DNA from: Labilibaculum antarcticum | GTDB taxonomy: Bacteria > Bacteroidota > Bacteroidia > Bacteroidales > Marinifilaceae | Direction of reading: 5' to 3' | Length of the DNA: 64,000 nt | NCBI RefSeq assembly: GCF_002356295.1 | Contig: NZ_AP018042.1 | Location: 2,016,361-2,080,360 of the forward strand | Shown: piece by piece, positions 35,801-44,454 of the stretch | Numbering within the stretch: position 1 is the first letter of the stretch | Layout of the letters: each line of letters starts with the position of its first letter | The notes under the pieces: model-generated | Seen by the model: the letters and a program-made list of their open reading frames with translations, nothing else | The model's database searches: none | Told to the model about the DNA's origin: nothing | Position numbers and translations under genes: made by a program

Positions 35801-36952
35801 ATAACAGATAACGGAATTGGAATCCCAACAAAATATCAGGATAAAATATTTGACCGGTTCTTTCAAAATGCAAACTCTTTACCTAAAGAAAAAAGATTTT
35901 CAGAAAGTGCCGGAGTTGGATTGTCATTAACCAAAAGCCTGATTGAACTTCACAAAGGAAGTATTCAATTGGAGAGCAAGCCCAATATTGGCAGTTGCTT
36001 TACAATTTCAATTCCCATCTCGAAAAGTCAATACTCAGACAGCGAAAAACAAACTGAAATTGTAATTGATGAGAGTAGAATAAAAGATAGAGCGATTGAA
36101 GAGATAATGGGGTTGGAAGTGGTCTCATTTTCAAACAAAGCAACTGAAACTTCTGCGGACGAAAGCAAGAAACACAATATTCTGGTTGTAGATGATAATG
36201 AACAGCTTCGAAATTTAATCTACGACATTTTGCATCAGGACTATTCTGTTTTACTGGCAAAAAATGGCATTGAAGCACTTGATAAAATAAATTCCAATGA
36301 TGTTTCGGTTATTGTTAGTGACATTATTATGCCGGAAATGGATGGACTGGAATTATGCAACACGATTAAAGAGGACATTAATACCTGTCATATTCCGGTT
36401 ATTTTATTGACTGCAAAAGGAGAACTGGAACATCGAATTCAAGGAATAGAATCGGGTGCGGACAGTTATATTCCAAAACCATTTGATCCCCGCCATCTTA
36501 AGGTTCGGATTCGAAAATTAATTGAAATGCGAAATCAGGTTCGAGATGCTTTTCAATCGGTTCAAACTGTTTCGGTAAAAGATGTTTCGGGACTATACAA
36601 ACGAGATGTGAAATTTGTGGATAATTTGCAAAAATTTGTGGACGATAACCTTGATAAAACCGAATTAAACGCCGACCTATTGGCTGATCAACTTGCCATG
36701 AGTAAAACCCAATTATACCGCAAGATTAAAGCTGTTACAGGATTCACTCCTCATGGATTCATTCGTAATTTCCGATTAAAGAAAGCGGCATCTCTTCTCC
36801 TGGAATCTTCTTACACTGTCTCGGAGATAATCTATGAAACAGGATTTAATAACCGAACCTATTTTTACAGATGTTTTAAAGAACTTTATGGTGAATCGCC
36901 TACCGATTACAAGAAAAATATCCTCAACGATACCAATAAGGAAAACACCTGA
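32813..36952 (+). CDS. hybrid two-component system regulator (propeller, histidine kinase, receiver, AraC)
   Basis: 1379-residue HTCS, the one-protein sensor-regulator of Bacteroidota polysaccharide loci. Order: N-terminal hydrophobic segment (LILILFLTG); periplasmic Reg_prop propellers (about 25-680; many blades such as GYMWFGTWDGLNRF, LLWIGTDGDGVHKY, LWIGTRGGGLYRL); Y_Y_Y domain (about 710-790; NVPPGDYIFKVKCTN); TM helix (FSYVIITFMAIFLFIFFLL); HisKA with IAHEFRTPLTLI (His854); HATPase (NLISNALKY, DNGIGIP, AGVGLSL); receiver (phospho-acceptor Asp1170 in SDIIMPEMDG); AraC helix-turn-helix pair at the end. It should sense a sugar in the periplasm and switch on the neighbouring genes. Confidence 0.97.
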   Translation: MLRVFTWGLILILFLTGFKASNWRHNQIGSIEGLSNSAVTSSYLDSKGYMWFGTWDGLNRFDGSNIKVFKPNTFRKNTINNNIIRSILEDRFNNLWIVTEAGLNTYDYVQNTFTSYLDNIDCIEYREESYRASLDADSVIWCSKYNYGICKFDYEKKQFSAPIQISNQEDITKKTVGFAFTSNEQLWCLSEEGNAYELEHRDTWEITKTIHLSSKYQFDSDKNWFYSYHNKLFLFVSLNNGGLLSINLEDGTIQEIKSHLTPFAVTSLSTSLSGEFLWGGTDEGKVFKLDLAEQSHISPLEISENKKVKIWSITQTKPDLLWIGTDGDGVHKYITEGNFFESIKKGNLSEGKLNHSIVRATHEDESGNLWVGTRGNGLNFIPVTEAPTKVFDTQNGLSNNAVLSLGNDSYKNIWIGVDGEGIDMFESKTGKILHFPDDFKNTSGIKLGSVYSICLDTFNDLWIGTSGYGLFRLNIERKKDGKYQVSNFSHYKSNPLNKNGLNSNIIYSIVEGEPNILWIGTRGGGLYRLNTISEKFEAFRSSSNNLKSLINDDVLSLCKSNNETLWIGTSGGLDRLNLSTFPYQFTHYTEQNGLPNNTIHAIQTDQNDNIWVSTNNGLTKLDYKGNQIRSYFYSDGLQSNEFTDGASCFGTLTGKLYFGGVNGLTYFDPNKVTDTEYFPRLAITRFSVFNETQKEKNPIPFYIDMSDSLHLNYNQNFFKFEFTTLNFHNKQKCMYAFKLENFNNDYTLIKKEGEATYTNVPPGDYIFKVKCTNEDAIWNPETREIKLTIHPPFWKTTWAYFSYVIITFMAIFLFIFFLLRRTKMRNKLAIERLEIQKTKEINNYKFQFFTNIAHEFRTPLTLIMAPAAQLMDLHPNDKEISPYVKSIYNNSTRLLHLIRELIDFRKVETGHFKLRVQNYDLTDFTRTITEAFTQYALEKEIQLKLIDNSKDIIGWFDNNILEKILLNLISNALKYTPQKGSVSIELIHQQKNAIIKITDNGIGIPTKYQDKIFDRFFQNANSLPKEKRFSESAGVGLSLTKSLIELHKGSIQLESKPNIGSCFTISIPISKSQYSDSEKQTEIVIDESRIKDRAIEEIMGLEVVSFSNKATETSADESKKHNILVVDDNEQLRNLIYDILHQDYSVLLAKNGIEALDKINSNDVSVIVSDIIMPEMDGLELCNTIKEDINTCHIPVILLTAKGELEHRIQGIESGADSYIPKPFDPRHLKVRIRKLIEMRNQVRDAFQSVQTVSVKDVSGLYKRDVKFVDNLQKFVDDNLDKTELNADLLADQLAMSKTQLYRKIKAVTGFTPHGFIRNFRLKKAASLLLESSYTVSEIIYETGFNNRTYFYRCFKELYGESPTDYKKNILNDTNKENT

Positions 36953-36970
36953 AGACCATCGGCAATAGTA

Positions 36971-37015
36971 TCAAAAAGATGTCCTCAATATCACATTTGA
37001 TATTGAGGACATTTC
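36971..37015. terminator. strong bidirectional terminator
   Basis: Perfect 15-bp arms ATGTCCTCAATATCA (36979-36993) / TGATATTGAGGACAT (36998-37012), 4-nt loop; an A-run on the left gives Ts on the minus strand. Serves the HTCS gene and the convergent gene at 37043. Confidence 0.85.
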
Positions 37016-37042
37016 GTTTAAATAATTATTAATAACGATTCT

Positions 37043-39502
37043 CTATTTTTTAAAATCAGGATCCATTTCTGGAGTTCTAAGTCCAGCAACCTCATTAGCC
37101 ATAAGAATAAAAACGTTCCAGCATAATCCTCGGGTTGATGGCCACCAAGTATCTGTTGTCTCCCATTTTGTCGGAATAAATTCTTTGGAATAAGGCCATT
37201 CCGGATTGAGATTGATTTCTGCCCAAGCTCTGTTTTCCATAAGTGCTTCTGCTTTTTTCCATCCGTGCCTTAAACCTACAACATATCCACAATATTCCGC
37301 ACGCATCCAACTTCCACCGTTGTAATACATCCCATCTCTAGCTCCATTTTTATAATTAGACACTCCAAACTCTCTAAATGGCTGATAGTCTGAAGTTAAA
37401 TAAGCATACCCCTTTTCATCATCCGTTAATCTAATACAAACCGGAGCTGTTGTTCCATATTCTGGATAAGGTGAATTTGAAACTTTATTAAGAATTGGTG
37501 TTTGTTCAAGATGATTAATTACCATCTCATCAGTTAACATGGGTCTATTAAACAACCACAAAGAAAAAAATTCTGGTTCTAAGTCGGTGAAAGTAATGAT
37601 ATCTGGATATTCTTTATCAAATACCATATGCTTTCTTGTTGTATCATAAAAGTCCAAATATGCTTTTTCAGCTTTTTCCAAATATGAATCTGAAATATCA
37701 TACCCCAACTCTTTAATAGTGCGAAGCGCAATAGCGAGCATTCCTTGATTTACTGCTAAATCACTTGTTTTTGGATTGTATTCATTAATATCAATTTGGC
37801 TTAATGTAAAATGAGAAGCGCATATCCCATCTCTATTCTCATCAAACTCATTTAACACATAAGAAACCGCTTTATCAATTTTCTCTTTAGGAAGGCTTAC
37901 TCCAAAACGTCTTTTATTCATCATTGCCCAAATTAAGAATTGAATAGTTGCTTCGTTATCTTTAAACTCAACAGTACCCATATAAGGCGTTATAATGGTG
38001 GCTATGGCTCCTTTTTCGTTTTGAGTTTTTGCCCATTGTTCCCATATTTCAAGATTCAATTCTTTATTATAACTTGAAACTATTGAAAAAAATGAATCTC
38101 TATTGTACATGTCGGGTGCATAATTCATATTAGGCACATTCAAAGGTGTAAAATCATTTATAGAAGTAATCCATGTTAGCATGTTGAAATTTGAGTACAA
38201 CATCTTCTCTATCAGAGTTCCTTTAAATCCTTTCCCTTCTGCGAAACGAGATTGTGAAGAAATTACAAAATCGTGATGATTTACCCAAGGCTCAACAAAA
38301 ACATAGGTGGTTTTAGTTACCTTTTCTCCCATATTCATTTTATTGTAGGGTTGTATTAAAGGTTGATGTTCTACAATCTGCAAGTCTTTAATTTGAATGG
38401 AATATTTTGCTCCAGATTGAGATCCAATAAACATAGAAACACTATCATGCTGAATATAAGGGACCATTATACTTCCTTTAAAAAGCGTCCAGTCATTTTC
38501 TTGTATTGGAAATTGGTCAATGTATTTAATACCATGTTCCAATTCCACTGTTTTTATACCATTCTTATTCCTAAAAAGTTTTACGGCTATTGGAGAATTT
38601 CCTTTAGCCAAAAAAGAAATTGTGTATATTTTTTGGTCTCTTAAGGGTGTTATTAATTCAATTCCGGAACGATTAGAAGATTCCCCACTAAGAGTAAATA
38701 AATCGTGGGTTTTATTAATAGTAACATCACCAAGTTTTTTATAAGTATCCTCAAGTTTTAAAACTGTTTTTTTCCCGGCATCTAAATTGTACATTTCACC
38801 AAATGTTTGTTTGATAAAATGCTGTTTCTTTTCTCTGTCTAACAATGTTGCTACTTCCACCAACGCTGGATCTGGAAGTCTTCTCATTCCAACAAATCCA
38901 CCACCGTGACCGTTAAAACGACGCCTGGTTGTTCTCGTATAATGATTTTTATAACCGGCATCCATTAAAAACCCTACCAATATATTATTTGGAGTTACAA
39001 AACCTGCTGATGGATTCATTTCATGGGAGAAACCTCCGGGGAAATCATCGTGCTCAAAAGTTACATATTTTGAAGGTTCTTCTGCTGGTTTTGAAGTTTC
39101 TTCAATTGTAAAATATAAGGTTGGAATCCCTGATTGAAATAAATCAACCGTTTTTTTAACCACATGTTGATTTATAACTTCATAGGTAACTGTGATTAAT
39201 AAGTTCAAATCAAAATCTGACAAATAGGTCTCTTTTGATAATTTTATTAGACTTTCATTACCTGTCCATTCAGTTCCTTTCCATGCAGCAATTTCGCTTG
39301 TTTCACTCAAATCCAGATTTGCTACTTTTAATGAAAATTCTTCTGAATTATGAACCAACAACTGATTGTTATTGTAGATATCTACACTAAAACCTTGTTC
39401 TGTATTTCCAACAACTTTTAGATTGATATTTTGACTGAACCCAATTGTTCCAATGAAAAAAAACAAAAGGAAAATTGTAAATTTTATATTTTTACCCAAC
39501 AT
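37043..39502 (-). CDS. probable secreted six-hairpin (alpha/alpha)6 glycosidase-like protein
   Basis: 819 residues, signal peptide ending FIGTIGFSQ. The first ~400 residues are beta-rich (substrate-binding sandwich domain). The C-terminal part from about 420 has repeated aromatic helical hairpins (MNYAPDMYNRDSFFSIVSSY, ATIITPYMGTVEFKDNEATIQFLIWAMMN, ALMENRAWAEINLNPEWPYSKEF as pieces, WWPSTRGLCWNVFILMANEVAG) in the style of MGH1-like/six-hairpin glycosidases. No known GH family can be named. Last gene of the minus-strand SusC/SusD unit, but separated from susD by a terminator at 39584, so it may have its own promoter. Confidence 0.72.
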   Translation of the reverse strand: MLGKNIKFTIFLLFFFIGTIGFSQNINLKVVGNTEQGFSVDIYNNNQLLVHNSEEFSLKVANLDLSETSEIAAWKGTEWTGNESLIKLSKETYLSDFDLNLLITVTYEVINQHVVKKTVDLFQSGIPTLYFTIEETSKPAEEPSKYVTFEHDDFPGGFSHEMNPSAGFVTPNNILVGFLMDAGYKNHYTRTTRRRFNGHGGGFVGMRRLPDPALVEVATLLDREKKQHFIKQTFGEMYNLDAGKKTVLKLEDTYKKLGDVTINKTHDLFTLSGESSNRSGIELITPLRDQKIYTISFLAKGNSPIAVKLFRNKNGIKTVELEHGIKYIDQFPIQENDWTLFKGSIMVPYIQHDSVSMFIGSQSGAKYSIQIKDLQIVEHQPLIQPYNKMNMGEKVTKTTYVFVEPWVNHHDFVISSQSRFAEGKGFKGTLIEKMLYSNFNMLTWITSINDFTPLNVPNMNYAPDMYNRDSFFSIVSSYNKELNLEIWEQWAKTQNEKGAIATIITPYMGTVEFKDNEATIQFLIWAMMNKRRFGVSLPKEKIDKAVSYVLNEFDENRDGICASHFTLSQIDINEYNPKTSDLAVNQGMLAIALRTIKELGYDISDSYLEKAEKAYLDFYDTTRKHMVFDKEYPDIITFTDLEPEFFSLWLFNRPMLTDEMVINHLEQTPILNKVSNSPYPEYGTTAPVCIRLTDDEKGYAYLTSDYQPFREFGVSNYKNGARDGMYYNGGSWMRAEYCGYVVGLRHGWKKAEALMENRAWAEINLNPEWPYSKEFIPTKWETTDTWWPSTRGLCWNVFILMANEVAGLRTPEMDPDFKK

Positions 39503-39583
39503 TTCTTGTTTGTTTAATGAATTGCACGAAAGGCATTTATATTTAACATAGGTTGAAGTGCCTTAAACATTTCTTTAAAAAAT

Positions 39584-39621
39584 AAAGAGAAGTAGCGTCT
39601 TATTACCAGCTACTTCTCTTT
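39584..39621 (-). terminator. terminator after susC/susD
   Basis: AAAGAGAAGTAGC / GCTACTTCTCTTT with perfect 13-bp arms and a T-rich tract on the minus strand. Confidence 0.8.
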
Positions 39622-39666
39622 AAATATCAATCAATTTTACAATATTCCCATTAAAAAAAAGTCTTT

Positions 39667-41139
39667 TTAATAGCCTGGATTTTGTGTAATTGATCCACCA
39701 GACTTATCAATATCTCTTTGAGGAATTGGATAAAGAGCATTGTGATCCTGGTAATTTCTTCCAAGAGCTGTTAATACAGTTTTAGCTGTCCCCCATCTTT
39801 TCAAGTCATTAAATCTTTGTGATTCAAAACCCAATTCAACTCTTCTTTCAGACATTAGCCAAGCCTTTATTTCAGCTGGATTTGTTGAACTTCCTCTATT
39901 TTCGAGAGTTCCAACAGGTATTACAGAGCCATCAGCCGTAGGACTGGTTCTCGCTCTGGTTCTTATTTGGTTAATGATTGCAACAGCGCCAGAATAGTCT
40001 CCTGTTTCGTTAAGAGCTTCTGCCTTCCAAAGCAATACATCAGCATAACGTATATATACTTTATTGCCATAATCAATTAGCTCAGTTGTTGATCCCACTA
40101 TTTTTGATGCACGCTTGTTGGGAACATCAATGGTATACAACAATCTAGGATCATTGGCTTCAAAAGCATTAATAAAATCATCAGTAGGAGAAAAGAATCC
40201 CCACCCAATTACATCGCCAAGGCCATTCGTATTATTAGGAGTTTCACCTGAACGATGATCGTACGCAAAAATCACTTCATCTTCATTAAATTCCTTACTT
40301 GCATCGAAACTATCAAAATAATTAGCATTCAAACTGTAAAAGCCAAGAGCGTCCAATTCTGTAATTAAACTAAGTACTTTAGTCCAATCTCCGCCATACA
40401 AGGCTGCTTTAGCCTGCAATGCAATAACAGCTCCTTTTGAAGCTCTCCATGGTTCAGCAATATCTGAATGTTTTACGTCTGGTGCTATTGCTTTCGCTGC
40501 TGTTAAATCTAAATTTATCTGTGTTCTAACTTCATCTGCAGTAGCCCGAACTGAAACAGCAAAAGCTTCTTCAAATGAATCCGGAGATTTAAGGACCAAT
40601 GGCACATCACCAAAATTATTTACTAAATCAAAATAGTAGAAAGCTCTTAAAAAATAAGCTTCTGCTAATAATTGATTTTTACGGGAATCAGTTAATCCCG
40701 TTTTCTGAGCAATCTCAGGATCGATTAAAAAATCAATGGCCAGATTTACTCTACTAATACCTTCATAATCGTACACCCAAATTCCATTAAAAGCCTGATT
40801 TTCCGGCGTAAAAGTAAAACTTGCCAGTTCATCCATCCAAGGTTGATCTCCATCAGGATTCCATTTCTTATTCATATCATTAGCTGCAATATCCTGCAAA
40901 ACGATATCATTTCTAAATACCGTTCCCAGATCCCATCTCCAATCTGGAATAATACCATTTAATGTGTTTTTAAGAGGTAAGTACGATGAGCTCACTGAGG
41001 ACTCAATTGTAGTAATTGTAGGATCTGAATCAACCTGATCTATGGTTAGAAGGCCAATTGGGTCATTGCTTAATTCATCTGTACAACTCGTAAGACCTGC
41101 AAAGAAGAAAATAATGATTATACTATGTATGTATTTCAT
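39667..41139 (-). CDS. susD: SusD/RagB-type glycan-binding lipoprotein
   Basis: Surface lipoprotein that captures glycan and caps the partner SusC barrel. 490 residues, lipoprotein signal ending LTSC. SusD features: helical TPR-like core with NQLLAEAYFLRAFYYFDLVNNFGDVPL, ASKGAVIALQAKAALYGGDW, YIRYADVLLWKAEALNETGD, the NQIRTRAR segment, ERRVELGFESQRFNDLKRW and LYPIPQRDIDKS near the C-terminus. It lies 18 bp behind susC. Its ligand is the locus substrate, unknown. Confidence 0.95.
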   Translation of the reverse strand: MKYIHSIIIIFFFAGLTSCTDELSNDPIGLLTIDQVDSDPTITTIESSVSSSYLPLKNTLNGIIPDWRWDLGTVFRNDIVLQDIAANDMNKKWNPDGDQPWMDELASFTFTPENQAFNGIWVYDYEGISRVNLAIDFLIDPEIAQKTGLTDSRKNQLLAEAYFLRAFYYFDLVNNFGDVPLVLKSPDSFEEAFAVSVRATADEVRTQINLDLTAAKAIAPDVKHSDIAEPWRASKGAVIALQAKAALYGGDWTKVLSLITELDALGFYSLNANYFDSFDASKEFNEDEVIFAYDHRSGETPNNTNGLGDVIGWGFFSPTDDFINAFEANDPRLLYTIDVPNKRASKIVGSTTELIDYGNKVYIRYADVLLWKAEALNETGDYSGAVAIINQIRTRARTSPTADGSVIPVGTLENRGSSTNPAEIKAWLMSERRVELGFESQRFNDLKRWGTAKTVLTALGRNYQDHNALYPIPQRDIDKSGGSITQNPGY

Positions 41140-41157
41140 AATTTATACTTTTTACGA

Positions 41158-44100
41158 TTAAAACTTTACATTTACGCCAAATAAAACTGATGTTGATTGA
41201 GGATAGGTTCCTAAGTCCATTAGATCGGTAGATTCCGGATCTAAACCAGTATAGTCAGTTATTGTAAATAAATTTTGCGCAGATACATAAAACCGAATAT
41301 TATCCACTCCTTTTATTTCATGTACGGTGTAGCCAATTTCAATATTCTTAAGACGGAAATAAGAAGCATCTTCAACAAAAATACTGGATACCTTACTGCT
41401 TCCATTATCTTCGAAAGCAACTCTTGGTATACTATTACTACTTCCTTCCCCATCCCAAGCGCCTAATATAGCTGTGGTATAATTAAATGGACGTGTATCA
41501 TAGTCTACGATTTGTTTCCCTTGATTGTATCTGTCAACTCCTTCTACTCCTTGGAAAAGCATAGAAAAATCGAATCCTTTATAGTTAGATGAAAAAGAAA
41601 AACCGTAAGTAAATTCTGGAATTGGACTCCCAATAAATTCTCTGTCATTATCTGCACTAATTTTACCATCACCATTTACATCCTTGAATTTAATGTCTCC
41701 TGGTTTTGCATTTCCTTCAGTAAACAGATGGCTATCTATTTCAGCCTGATTTTGATAAATTCCGACCATTTTATATCCATAATAGGAATTTAGTGGTTGA
41801 CCTACTTCAGTTTTTGTTACATCCGTTACGATATTAGGTACATTTGGATGCAGCTTTTCAACATTATTAGTTAATGTCGCAATGTTCGCGTTTATATTGT
41901 ATTTGAATTCCTTGTCTGATTTTCTATAATCTACAGAAAATTCAAATCCTTTATTACTCACTTCACCTGCATTTACAATAGTAGGAGATACATCGCCAAC
42001 AACAGATGGTAATCCAATTGGCAATAAAATGTCTGTAGTATTCTTTTCAAAATATTCTGCTGTTAGTACCAATTTACTATTCAACAAACCAACATCAACA
42101 CCAATATTTGATTGAGTAGAACTCTCCCACTTCAAATCAGAATTACCAAAACGGTTAGTTTTAACAATACCATCTACTTGACTAACCAGTGTTAAATACG
42201 CATAATTATCAATCTCCTGATTTCCTAATTTTCCCCAACTTGCTCTTAATTTTAAATTAGACAACCAGTCGACATCCTTCATAAAATCTTCCTTGGAAAT
42301 TGTCCATCCTGCTGAAACAGAAGGGAAATATCCCCAACGATTGCTTTCAGAAAACCTTGATGATGCATCTGCTCTCAAATTAGCAGTCACCATATATTTA
42401 TCATCATACGCATAAGATGTTGATCCAAATAAAGAGAATAGTGCCCACTCTGAAGCAGTTCCGCTATTCCAAACATCCAAATCAGACCCACCGTAATCTA
42501 AATATCTATATTCATTAGTTGTAAAAGGGAAACGAGCTCTGCTGGCTCCTATTGATGATTCATAGTTGTCAATATATTCGGTACCTACCATTGCACTAAA
42601 ATCATGCTTTTCGTTAAATATTTTCGCGTAGCTTAATGTATTATTAAACGTTATTGTGCGTGCTTCACCTCTCTCCTCGCTCAAATTATTTGGTTTGTTC
42701 TGTCTACCCAATCCTTGATCAATTTCAGCTCCACTACCATCATCATCACCATAATTCTCATTAAAAGCTTTGTTGTGAAATAATGATAAATCTATCCCAA
42801 TATTTGTTCTAAATTTCAGCTCTTTGTTCCTCAAGAAGGCAAATTCACCATAAACATTTCCAAATGTTTTATAAATCTTTCGCTGATCATCTGTAAAATA
42901 AGCCTTGGCAACTGGATTACCCACCATTTCATACATCGATCTTTGTAATCCCTGATCATATCCTGTTGGTGTAAAAAATGGCATATCTGTAAATGGATCT
43001 TCTTCAGAATAAGTAGGATCATTAACATCTTTACGAACTCCTAAAACAGGAGCTCTTAATAAAGCGTATCGAATTAGACTTTCTCCTTTTGATGCTGTTT
43101 TATCTTGTGTTGAATACGACAACTGTAGATTTGTCCCAATTTTTATGCGATCCGATACATCAATATTAAGATTGGTTCTGTAATTTAATCTTTGGTATTT
43201 ATCATTATCAAATACAACAATTCCATCTTGTCCATAATAAGCTAAAGACATTAAATATTGCATCTTTTCAGTTCCTCCGCTAGCTGATACTTGCAAATTT
43301 TGTGATTTTCCTGTTTCAAACAATTCATCAAGCCAGTCAGTATCTGAAAAATCAGACCTACCTCTATCAGCCGTATAAGGATTTTCTCCTGCTCTATCTG
43401 AATTATCCCAAGCTTTTTCAAGGGTATTTATATACTGATCAGTATTTAACATATCAGGAAGATTGGCTACCTTATGAAGTCCTGTAAAATAGCTTACATC
43501 AAAACTTGTTTTCCCTATCGATCCACCTTTAGTGGTAATTAATACCACACCACCAGAAGCTCTGGAACCATAAATTGCTGCAGCTGCCGCATCTTTCAAA
43601 ACAGTCATTGTTTTAACGTCAGCCTGATTTAAAAAGGTAATATCACGTGAAGGAATACCATCGACTACATATAATGGGTTATTATTTCCAATCGTTCCTT
43701 CTCCACGAATACGTATTTCAATAGGATCACCTGGCGCTCCTGTACTTGATGTCACCAATACCCCGGCAATTTGACCTTGCAGGGCCTGAGAAACATTCGG
43801 CACCCGTGTTTTCTCCATATCTGCGAGATTTACAACCGATACAGCACCAGTAATAGTAGATTTTTTTCTTGACGTATAACCAACAATAATAACCTCATCT
43901 AAACCAGTTACATCTTCTTGCAAAATGACATCAATACTTGTTTGTCCGGCGATTTCAACTTCCTGATTTTTCATTCCAATAAAAGAAAAAACCAAGAATT
44001 GTGTATCGTTCGGTACTTCTAAACTGTAATCTCCGTCAATATCTGTAATAGAACCAATGCTTGTCCCTTTTACAAAAACACTAACACCTGGTAGTGATTC

Positions 44101-44217
44101 CCCACTTGCATCAGTAACTTTCCCTGACACAAGAACCTGCCCAAAGACAGCACTTGTCAAAAAGATAAATACAAAGCCCAGTATTCCTCTTTTGAAATTT
44201 GAAAAAATAGTTTTCAT
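41158..44217 (-). CDS. susC: SusC/RagA-type TonB-linked outer membrane transporter
   Basis: 1019-residue TonB-dependent importer of glycan fragments. Signal peptide ending SAVFGQ; carboxypeptidase-like (DUF4480-type) domain (VLVSGKVTDASGESLPGVSVFVKGT...), TonB box region DEVIIVGYTS, plug domain (VPNVSQALQGQIAGV, NPLYVVDGIPSRDI, VLKDAAAAAIYGSRASGGVVLITTKGG in blocks), then the barrel ending TSVLFGVNVKF. Start at the ATG 44217 (MKTIFSNFKRG); the frame reaches 44307 but the extra residues precede the signal peptide. Paired with susD 18 bp behind. Confidence 0.96.
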   Translation of the reverse strand: MKTIFSNFKRGILGFVFIFLTSAVFGQVLVSGKVTDASGESLPGVSVFVKGTSIGSITDIDGDYSLEVPNDTQFLVFSFIGMKNQEVEIAGQTSIDVILQEDVTGLDEVIIVGYTSRKKSTITGAVSVVNLADMEKTRVPNVSQALQGQIAGVLVTSSTGAPGDPIEIRIRGEGTIGNNNPLYVVDGIPSRDITFLNQADVKTMTVLKDAAAAAIYGSRASGGVVLITTKGGSIGKTSFDVSYFTGLHKVANLPDMLNTDQYINTLEKAWDNSDRAGENPYTADRGRSDFSDTDWLDELFETGKSQNLQVSASGGTEKMQYLMSLAYYGQDGIVVFDNDKYQRLNYRTNLNIDVSDRIKIGTNLQLSYSTQDKTASKGESLIRYALLRAPVLGVRKDVNDPTYSEEDPFTDMPFFTPTGYDQGLQRSMYEMVGNPVAKAYFTDDQRKIYKTFGNVYGEFAFLRNKELKFRTNIGIDLSLFHNKAFNENYGDDDGSGAEIDQGLGRQNKPNNLSEERGEARTITFNNTLSYAKIFNEKHDFSAMVGTEYIDNYESSIGASRARFPFTTNEYRYLDYGGSDLDVWNSGTASEWALFSLFGSTSYAYDDKYMVTANLRADASSRFSESNRWGYFPSVSAGWTISKEDFMKDVDWLSNLKLRASWGKLGNQEIDNYAYLTLVSQVDGIVKTNRFGNSDLKWESSTQSNIGVDVGLLNSKLVLTAEYFEKNTTDILLPIGLPSVVGDVSPTIVNAGEVSNKGFEFSVDYRKSDKEFKYNINANIATLTNNVEKLHPNVPNIVTDVTKTEVGQPLNSYYGYKMVGIYQNQAEIDSHLFTEGNAKPGDIKFKDVNGDGKISADNDREFIGSPIPEFTYGFSFSSNYKGFDFSMLFQGVEGVDRYNQGKQIVDYDTRPFNYTTAILGAWDGEGSSNSIPRVAFEDNGSSKVSSIFVEDASYFRLKNIEIGYTVHEIKGVDNIRFYVSAQNLFTITDYTGLDPESTDLMDLGTYPQSTSVLFGVNVKF

Positions 44218-44454
44218 AGGTTTTATTTTAATTAACAATAGTGAATTAAAAGCGCAATTATTAATATGTAACAATTCATTCCGAAGGTTCTGTGAAGAAA
44301 TTGCCATCGTTTTCGTAATCGCTTAAATGATGAATTTTATATCGTAATTACTTAAGAGTATCTTACTATTTCCAGTTTAAATGCTCACACCAAAACCAGA
44401 TAGTTCATTTTATTCTTTTATTAATAGACCTTTTTATTTTCAAAAAATGTGCCC